Shown here: positions 7,401 through 11,510 of the stretch, piece after piece | How the letters are laid out: every line of letters begins with the position of its first letter | Position numbering within the stretch: position 1 is the stretch's first letter | Origin: Promethearchaeota archaeon | GTDB lineage: Archaea > Asgardarchaeota > Lokiarchaeia > Sigynarchaeales > SOKP01 | Assembly (NCBI GenBank): GCA_016839635.1 | Contig: JAEOTV010000198.1 | Span: 1 to 11,510, forward strand | Direction of reading: 5' to 3' | DNA: 11,510 nucleotides | Notes under the pieces: generated by a model | The model's input: the letters and a program-made list of their open reading frames with translations, nothing else | Database searches by the model: none | Told to the model about the DNA's origin: nothing | Translations under genes and position numbers: made by a program

Positions 7401-7865
7401 ATGTTACTCAATTTATGGTTCGCAACTACTACAGATGAAGTAGGGATTTCTGTTTTTGATTTTTATTCCATAGGGCATTTATGTTTTGGAATAGGACTAT
7501 TTTTATTTTGGTCATTGTTTTATACAATTCCTAAAAAAAAAGGTAGGGTTCCAATCTTCTCGTTATTGTTTGTTTTTATTCTTACGATTGCATGTGCCGT
7601 AATTTGGGAAATCATTGAACATACATTATTTCTTCCGTTAGGCTGGAAATTTGAAAACCGTCCTGATAGTTGGGCTAATTTAACAACTGATATTCTCTTA
7701 TGCGGTATAGGTGGCCTTGGAACATGGTTATTTGCTTATCTTACTTTTGAAAAGGAAAAAAGTGCATTTGCTTATTATACATTCGGAATAATAGGATTTG
7801 GAGTCTGGATTAGCGTCTTTATAATACTTCGATATTTAACTTTTCAAAATTCTCCAATAATTTAA
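7401..7865 (+). CDS. Small four-helix membrane protein, distantly VanZ/DUF2238-like
   Basis: The 154-residue protein has four likely transmembrane helices, at about 21-42, 50-72, 92-116 and 123-145. Polar residues sit within or between them: H27 in the first, W-E-I-I-E-H at about 69-74, and D-S-W-A-N-L-T-T-D at about 88-96. A histidine, W-E-x-x-E and D-x-x-x-D arrangement inside a four-helix membrane core is reminiscent of VanZ-like and DUF2238-type proteins, but I cannot assign a family firmly. The start is well supported by AAGGAG at about 7387-7392, eight bases before the ATG. The amidohydrolase gene begins 28 bp downstream on the same strand, suggesting one transcript. Function is unknown. 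Confidence 0.75.
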   Translation: MLLNLWFATTTDEVGISVFDFYSIGHLCFGIGLFLFWSLFYTIPKKKGRVPIFSLLFVFILTIACAVIWEIIEHTLFLPLGWKFENRPDSWANLTTDILLCGIGGLGTWLFAYLTFEKEKSAFAYYTFGIIGFGVWISVFIILRYLTFQNSPII

Positions 7866-7893
7866 TCCTTTTTTTATTATTACTTTAGAAGAA

Positions 7894-8667
7894 ATGTCAA
7901 AAATAAAAGAGTACATAGAGTTTGAAAAGGGTAATATCCCATTAATCTTGTCTGTTCCTCATGGTGGACTTTTAAAGTGCGATTCTATCCCCCACAGAAC
8001 TGAAGGAGTTTTAGGAATTGATAAAGGGACAATAGAATTAGCTAAAGATTTAATGAAGCAAATTAATCTCAATTTTGAAACCAAAGTTATGGGAGTCAAA
8101 ACACCATTTTACATTAGTTCAAAAGTACGACGAAGTAAAGTTGATTTAAATCGTAGGATGCATGAAGCGTACAATCAAAAGTCATTTCTTGCTAGAGAAA
8201 TTTATGGGTTTTATCATAATAAAATTAAAGAATGGATATTTGAGAACCTGGAAAATTATAATCGTTCACTACTTATAGATATACATGGCTTTGAAAAAGA
8301 ATCCCGTCCTCCAGGTTTTCGAGATGTAGACATAATATTGGGCACAAACAATTTAGAATCACTCTTTTCCAAACCTATTAAAAAGAGAGATTGGAATAAA
8401 AACATCCGAGGAAAAATAATTCAAGAATTACTTCAATTAGGTATGTCAATTGCGCCGGGTCACCCAAGAAGAAAAGAGTATGTGTTAACTGGAGGGCATA
8501 CTACAACAAATTATGGTGCTTCTCGAATATCTAAAAGTCAAACAATTCAGATTGAATTTTCGGATCGAATTCGATTATATGATGAGAAGTTGAAAGAAAC
8601 AGTTATAAAATCTCTCGCTCATATTTTATTTGAGGATGAACATGAACCTAATTATTTGATGAGATAA
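7894..8667 (+). CDS. N-formylglutamate amidohydrolase-family protein
   Basis: The 257-residue protein has the signature motifs of the FGase family (zinc-dependent amidohydrolases): S-V-P-H-G-G (20-25), V-D-L-N-R (83-87), D-I-H-G (129-132), G-G-H-T-T-T-N-Y-G (200-208) and I-Q-I-E-F-S-D-R-I-R (218-227). H23, D129, H131 and E221 are likely metal or catalytic residues. Characterised members hydrolyse N-formyl-L-glutamate in histidine degradation. No other histidine-utilisation gene is in this window, and relatives act on other N-acyl or carboxyl substrates, so the substrate is open. It follows the membrane protein gene by 28 bp, probably in one operon. No Shine-Dalgarno site is clear at its ATG. 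Its last 20 bases overlap, tail to tail, the gene on the opposite strand. Confidence 0.85.
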   Translation: MSKIKEYIEFEKGNIPLILSVPHGGLLKCDSIPHRTEGVLGIDKGTIELAKDLMKQINLNFETKVMGVKTPFYISSKVRRSKVDLNRRMHEAYNQKSFLAREIYGFYHNKIKEWIFENLENYNRSLLIDIHGFEKESRPPGFRDVDIILGTNNLESLFSKPIKKRDWNKNIRGKIIQELLQLGMSIAPGHPRRKEYVLTGGHTTTNYGASRISKSQTIQIEFSDRIRLYDEKLKETVIKSLAHILFEDEHEPNYLMR

Positions 8668-9271
8668 TAAGTTTAACAATTCGATTCATAAACTTACTCT
8701 TTTGAATTTTGCATATACGGGCAACTTTCTTATAATTGAAAGATTCTGCCAATGTATCAAGATATGAGAGATTATATAAGATCGATACGTTTTCATCATT
8801 TCTCATAAATAATTTATCTAATTCTCCCTGAATCTTCTTCTCAGGAATCTTTAATTTTTTTATTATTCGTTTTTTAATTTCTATGATTGCTTCTCTAAAA
8901 TTAAGATCTCGTATACTCGAGATTAGAGAGTTTAAAACAAGAGAGTACAAAATTACAGTATTAATATGTTCAGCATCTTTTAAGTTTTCAAATTTAAGTT
9001 GGAGATCTTGATAAATTTCTCTAATATAATTCTCATCTAAACCTTTTATTTTTTTAAAAAGATTTAGAAACTCAAAATATTTTCCATCCAAAAATAAATC
9101 TAAATTTTCATTAAATAAATCCTTAAATTTCCTTATTATTTGACCTGAATTGCTTATTTTAAGAGAAATTTCAGGTGTTCTTCCGATAATTATATCTCGA
9201 CCATCTTTATAAAACTGCTGATTTACAAGATTATCTGTGCTTGCGTGTAATCTTTCTAAAACAAAATTTAT
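8648..9271 (-). CDS. Unrecognised helical protein with non-standard or uncertain start
   Basis: From the only standard initiator (TTG at 9089-9091) the product is 147 residues, but the same frame is open back to a TGA at 9308-9310. That adds up to 72 residues of normal protein composition (for example N-F-V-L-E-R-L-H-A-S-T-D-N-L and Y-K-D-G-R-D-I-I-I-G-R-T-P). An uninterrupted run this long is unlikely by chance in such AT-rich DNA. No ATG, GTG or TTG occurs in the extension. The best-placed start is ATA at 9269-9271, six bases after GGTGG (9278-9282), with ATT at 9275-9277 an alternative. TTG has no Shine-Dalgarno site. The predicted protein is mainly helical, lysine-rich and cytosolic, ending in a basic segment (K-V-A-R-I-C-K-I-Q-K-S-K). 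I do not recognise a domain. A frameshift or pseudogene cannot be excluded. Confidence 0.6.
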   Translation of the reverse strand: MNFVLERLHASTDNLVNQQFYKDGRDIIIGRTPEISLKISNSGQIIRKFKDLFNENLDLFLDGKYFEFLNLFKKIKGLDENYIREIYQDLQLKFENLKDAEHINTVILYSLVLNSLISSIRDLNFREAIIEIKKRIIKKLKIPEKKIQGELDKLFMRNDENVSILYNLSYLDTLAESFNYKKVARICKIQKSKFMNRIVKLIISSNN

Positions 9272-9419
9272 ATTAATCCACCAAATCTCAAAATTTGTCG
9301 ATTTATCTCAAATTGCTAATAAAAATATATAGATTTAATTTTTTGCATTGCTTAATTTAATTTTTTAAACTGCTGTTTTAAGGCAAAATAATATAGGTAT
9401 AATATAATATTTGGTACTA

Positions 9420-9505
9420 AATTCAACTATCAAAAAAAAAAAAGAAATAAAACTTAAAAAAAATTGAAATTAGAATGAAAAATTAATAAAAAAAAAGAAA
9501 AGATT
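9420..9505 (-). terminator. Probable poly-T termination region after the acidic SCP2 gene
   Basis: The plus strand here has repeated A-runs (for example at 9432-9443 and 9488-9496), which read as long T-runs on the minus strand just beyond the stop of the SCP2 gene at 9536. Archaeal transcription commonly ends in T-tracts without a hairpin. The same stretch lies upstream of the gene that starts near 9271 and may be part of its promoter region. Confidence 0.45.
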
Positions 9506-9535
9506 CTTTGAAAGTTTAATGGGTTGTCTCTAATT

Positions 9536-9970
9536 TTATAAATCTTCTATGAGATCTTCGTAAGCTTCTAAAGCTAATTCGATGATTTCCTGAAAAGCCA
9601 TAGCATCTTGAAGATTTCCTTCTACTGTGATATCTCCGGCCATATATGCTGAAGTAGCATCCACCTCTCCCATAAGTATTCCTGCACCGACTTCTAAAGT
9701 TGAAGACATTGTGAATGATGGATTATCAACGTCCCCTTCACCGAACTCTAGAGTTCCTTCCTTAACTGTTAGCCAGTATTTTTTATTGGTATCTGTAATT
9801 ATCATACTTATGGCTATGTCCATATCTTCAAGCTCTTCTTTGAGATCTTCATTCTCTTTCGAGATTTGCTTAACAAATTCATACATCTGCATTACATCTG
9901 CATCAGAAGCAGAAGATGCCCCAGCATCTTGAGCTGCTTTTATCTTTTTTAATAATGATTCGTCAACCAT
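9536..9970 (-). CDS. SCP2 sterol-carrier-domain protein, acidic paralogue
   Basis: The 144-residue protein has an N-terminal helical part (about 1-50, with a charged coiled-coil stretch E-N-E-D-L-K-E-E-L-E) and an SCP2-type domain. Landmarks are Y-W-L-T-V, a central N-P-S-F-T-M strand, the A-Y-M-A-G turn and D-I-T-V-E-G-N-L near the end. SCP2 domains form a hydrophobic cavity that binds lipids or acyl-CoA. The protein is strongly acidic (nine lysines, no arginine, more than thirty Asp/Glu) and has no signal peptide. I chose the ATG at 9968-9970. A TTG four codons upstream (9980-9982) directly abuts the GAAGG motif, leaving no spacer. It is clearly related to the protein at 10677-11105. Partner and ligand are unknown; lipid or isoprenoid handling is the natural guess. 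Confidence 0.85.
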   Translation of the reverse strand: MVDESLLKKIKAAQDAGASSASDADVMQMYEFVKQISKENEDLKEELEDMDIAISMIITDTNKKYWLTVKEGTLEFGEGDVDNPSFTMSSTLEVGAGILMGEVDATSAYMAGDITVEGNLQDAMAFQEIIELALEAYEDLIEDL

Positions 9971-10371
9971 TTTAATTTTCAACCTTCGTGTATATTTTTA
10001 TTATTTTTATTGCTTTAATTAACAATTAATTAAAAATATATTAAATAAATAACAATATTAAAAGGGTATAATGATATAAAAAGGTTTTATTTGTGTCGCT
10101 TATTGAAAATGGTTAAAGATAATTAATTCAAAAGGAGATCTTAAAACTTTAGATTAGTCATTAGTTTTTTTTTGGTATAATAGTCTAAATTCATTAATTA
10201 CTAAATATCCTTAATGAGATGAAATTTCTATCAATATGCATCAATGCAATATCCTCTCAAAATGTATATTGTATTAAAAAATGAATTTAGTGAGATTATT
10301 GAGTTGAACTCTCAGTTTTTAATAGTTTTTCATCTTTAGGGTTGTAACAATTAAGGATTAATAATTTAAAA
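9971..10371. other. About 400 bp without a gene
   Basis: This gap holds the likely promoter of the acidic SCP2 gene: a TATA-like element on the minus strand at about 10030-10044. The only other notable item is a Shine-Dalgarno-like AAAGGAGATC at 10131-10140 with no start codon or open frame after it. A run of nine Ts lies at about 10166-10174. I see no RNA fold, repeat array or coding frame that I can support. Confidence 0.5.
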
Positions 10372-10449
10372 TGGCGCGGCTAGCGGGATTTGAACCCGCG
10401 TCGCAGGAGTGACAGTCCCGAATGCTGGACCGGGCTACACTATAGCCGC
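10372..10449 (-). tRNA. tRNA-Asp (anticodon GTC), intronless, CCA encoded
   Basis: The minus strand folds into a full 75-nt cloverleaf. The acceptor is GCGGCTA with TAGCCGC (7 perfect pairs), the D-stem GTGT/GCAT and the anticodon stem CGGGA/TCCTG around loop CTGTCAC (anticodon GTC). The T-arm is GCGGG-TTCAAAT-CCCGC. The discriminator base is G73, as expected for tRNA-Asp. The three bases after it (10372-10374 on the plus strand) read CCA, so the 3' end is genomically encoded, or this is a chance match. An A/T-rich TATA-like element lies about 35-45 bp upstream on the minus strand, near 10485-10495. Confidence 0.95.
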
Positions 10450-10481
10450 GTGTGTAAAAATTTTAGAAATTTTGAAACAGA

Positions 10482-10521
10482 TGAGAATATATAATTTTTA
10501 TCTTATTAATTTATATTCTCA
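10482..10521. repeat. 10-bp inverted repeat in the tRNA-Asp promoter region
   Basis: TGAGAATATA (10482-10491) and TATATTCTCA (10512-10521) are perfect inverted copies separated by 20 bp. The left arm overlaps the TATA-like element expected for tRNA-Asp on the minus strand. It could be a protein-binding site or a chance AT-rich palindrome. Confidence 0.5.
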
Positions 10522-10664
10522 GAATAGAAAATATATGAAAATATAAAAATTTTATTCTGTTTAGCGTGCATAACACCTAATAGAAAGATTTAAATGGCAA
10601 AAAAGCGATGTAGATTATAAGGAATATTTAGGTATAACAATATAATGTATTTGAATTAGTATCA

Positions 10665-10676
10665 AGTATATATACT
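10665..10676. repeat. 12-bp palindrome abutting the start codon of the basic SCP2 gene
   Basis: AGTATATATACT is a perfect palindrome that ends one base before the ATG. It looks like a TATA box, but a TATA box here would place transcription start inside the coding sequence, and no later in-frame start exists. It is better viewed as a possible operator or coincidence. A TATA-like ACAATATAATG at about 10637-10647 is better placed for a short leader. Confidence 0.4.
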
Positions 10677-11105
10677 ATGCTTAATTCGAAGAGTTTCAAT
10701 ACGGTTCTTAATAATTTAGAGAAGTACGATGGAGAATTAATTGTAGTACTAGACAAATTCATCAAATTCGCAGTTGATAAATTCATAAACACTGAAGATT
10801 TACGAGAAGAAATAGATAATTACAATGATATATACCAAATCATCATTAGTGACTTAAATTTTAATTTTTGGTTAAAAGTATCAAATAGTACAATTATATA
10901 TAAAAAGGAAATTAATAGAAATGCTTCATTTACTGTGAAATACACGAAGGATATATTAATCAAAATTTTAAAGCGCGAGATGTATGGAACTGATGCCTTT
11001 ATGAAAGGACTAATAAAAGTTGATGGAGATCTCTCTCAAGGATTAAGATTTATAAAATTATTTCGTTTATTTCTGGTATATCTAAACAATGGTTTTAAAA
11101 AATGA
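10677..11105 (+). CDS. SCP2 sterol-carrier-domain protein, lysine-rich paralogue
   Basis: The 142-residue protein aligns over most of its length with the acidic SCP2 protein at 9536-9970. It shares E-D-L-x-E-E, then I-I-x-D, F-W-L-K-V against Y-W-L-T-V, N-A-S-F-T-V against N-P-S-F-T-M, A-F-M-K-G against A-Y-M-A-G, and I-K-V-D-G-D-L against I-T-V-E-G-N-L. It is lysine-rich and near-neutral to basic, quite unlike its paralogue, and ends in a hydrophobic/basic helix (R-F-I-K-L-F-R-L-F-L-V-Y-L) that could touch membranes or a partner. SCP2 domains bind lipids or acyl-CoAs. There is no Shine-Dalgarno site before the ATG, and the transcript may be nearly leaderless. Together with its neighbour, it suggests local duplication followed by strong divergence. 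Confidence 0.8.
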   Translation: MLNSKSFNTVLNNLEKYDGELIVVLDKFIKFAVDKFINTEDLREEIDNYNDIYQIIISDLNFNFWLKVSNSTIIYKKEINRNASFTVKYTKDILIKILKREMYGTDAFMKGLIKVDGDLSQGLRFIKLFRLFLVYLNNGFKK

Positions 11106-11264
11106 AATAATTTTATTTTAGATACATATCTCTTCATAAGCTCAAGATTTAGTTTCTTTATTCTTTATCATTAACACAAAAAGATTTTTTAGAAATAATG
11201 AATGAAAGTAATTAACCCTTCAAGTTTTTACATCTAATTTTAGGGCCTGTAATCTAGCCTGGAT

Positions 11265-11293
11265 TTCTATTTCCAATATGGAAAACACCAGTA
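11265..11293 (+). other. D-loop intron of tRNA-Arg (about 29 nt)
   Basis: A four-base helix CTGG (11259-11262) with CCAG (11288-11291) is flanked by three-base bulges ATT (11263-11265) and TAA (11292-11294). An inner hairpin TTTCC/GGAAA follows and the D-stem lies outside. This is a bulge-helix-bulge layout. Cutting after the second base of each bulge leaves the regular D-loop AGCCTGGATA. Confidence 0.7.
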
Positions 11294-11311
11294 AGGGTGC
11301 CCGGCTTCGGA

Positions 11312-11341
11312 CAGATTCGGCGGTTCTCGACGAGCTCCGTT
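11312..11341 (+). other. Anticodon-loop intron of tRNA-Arg (about 30 nt)
   Basis: CGGA (11308-11311) pairs with TCCG (11336-11339), followed by TTT (11340-11342). An inner helix forms from TTCG and CGAG with C-G and G-C pairs beyond. Excision leaves a seven-base anticodon loop only if the 5' cut falls directly after CGGA. A textbook bulge cut would leave two extra bases, so the exact boundaries are provisional. Confidence 0.6.
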
Positions 11342-11510
11342 TTGGGATGTCGCAGGTTCGAATCCTGCCTGGCCCACTCTTATAACTTTAAAATATTCAT
11401 AGATCGAATTTGAAACTTAAGATGTGTTATAAGAAATCTTTTTTAAGAAAATCGATAAATTAAAATAAATAAATTATTCCTTTTTGGATAATCTTACTGT
11501 AAAAATAGCT

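Larger units (their letters stand above)
11243..11376 (+). tRNA. tRNA-Arg (anticodon TCG) interrupted by two introns
   Basis: The ends form a tRNA: 5' GGGCCTG, and 3' GCAGG-TTCGAAT-CCTGC (T-arm) followed by CTGGCCC and A73. The locus spans 134 nt. Removing 11265-11293 and 11312-11341 leaves exactly 75 nt with a standard cloverleaf: D-stem ATCT/GGGT with D-loop AGCCTGGATA, anticodon stem CCCGG/TTGGG around CTTCGGA (anticodon TCG), and variable loop ATGTC. The D-arm resembles archaeal tRNA-Arg. G37 suits a CGN-reading tRNA. Oddities are a T6-T67 mismatch in the acceptor stem and several G-T pairs. CCA is not encoded. The anticodon-loop splice sites are uncertain by one or two bases, so Arg is likely, with Pro(CGG) the rejected alternative. 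Confidence 0.85.

Noticed and set aside
9627..9932. Plus-strand open frame of 101 codons, serine-rich
   Set aside because: It is the mirror of the acidic SCP2 gene; the serine/isoleucine richness comes from reading its Glu/Asp codons backwards.
10131..10160. Strong Shine-Dalgarno-like AAAGGAGATC
   Set aside because: No start codon or open frame follows in any frame, so it is probably coincidence.
11305..11346. Reading the split tRNA as tRNA-Pro(CGG)
   Set aside because: The needed anticodon stem would have a mismatch and wobble pairs and A37 instead of G37, whereas the Arg reading gives a 75-nt cloverleaf and an Arg-like D-arm.

Overview
This AT-rich window reads as archaeal DNA, most likely from a Lokiarchaeia-like Asgard (Promethearchaeota) lineage. 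The support is a tRNA gene interrupted by what look like two bulge-helix-bulge introns, an MJ_1487-type B12-binding/radical SAM protein, two small SCP2-domain proteins, TATA-like elements upstream of genes, and Shine-Dalgarno sites matching an archaeal 16S tail (GGAGGTGATC). The archaeal assignment is fairly secure. The Asgard assignment is inference from composition and gene flavour.

Layout. Positions 1-602 (minus) hold a TetR-type repressor that runs off the left edge. It is divergent from a class I methyltransferase (692-1567, plus). The short gap between them carries two copies of the same inverted-repeat operator, placed around a shared TATA-like box. A minus-strand pair follows: a 112-aa coiled-coil protein of unknown function (2478-2816) and a TatD-type metal hydrolase (1673-2428). 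Next on the plus strand is a fusion of a 4-hydroxybutyrate/acetate CoA-transferase-type domain with a C-terminal GNAT acetyltransferase domain. Its frame extends 110 codons upstream of the first ATG, to a CTG preceded by a strong Shine-Dalgarno site, so I call it 3076-4980. A MutY-like DNA glycosylase without Fe-S cysteines (5074-5955, plus) meets tail to tail a B12-binding/radical SAM protein (5962-7260, minus). A small membrane protein (7401-7865) and an N-formylglutamate amidohydrolase family protein (7894-8667) form a probable plus-strand operon.

The right part contains an unrecognised helical protein on the minus strand. Its frame is open well beyond the only standard start codon (8648 to about 9271 or higher). 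Two SCP2-domain paralogues with very different charge follow (9536-9970 minus; 10677-11105 plus). Between them lie tRNA-Asp(GTC), with an encoded CCA, and a 10-bp inverted repeat in its promoter region. At the right end is tRNA-Arg(TCG), with one probable intron in the D-loop and one in the anticodon loop.

There is no sign of a phage, insertion sequence, CRISPR array or other mobile system. The genes form small independent units, and I see no single large pathway. The most informative points are the non-canonical start codons, the two-intron tRNA, the repressor-operator module, the clusterless MutY, and the SCP2 pair.
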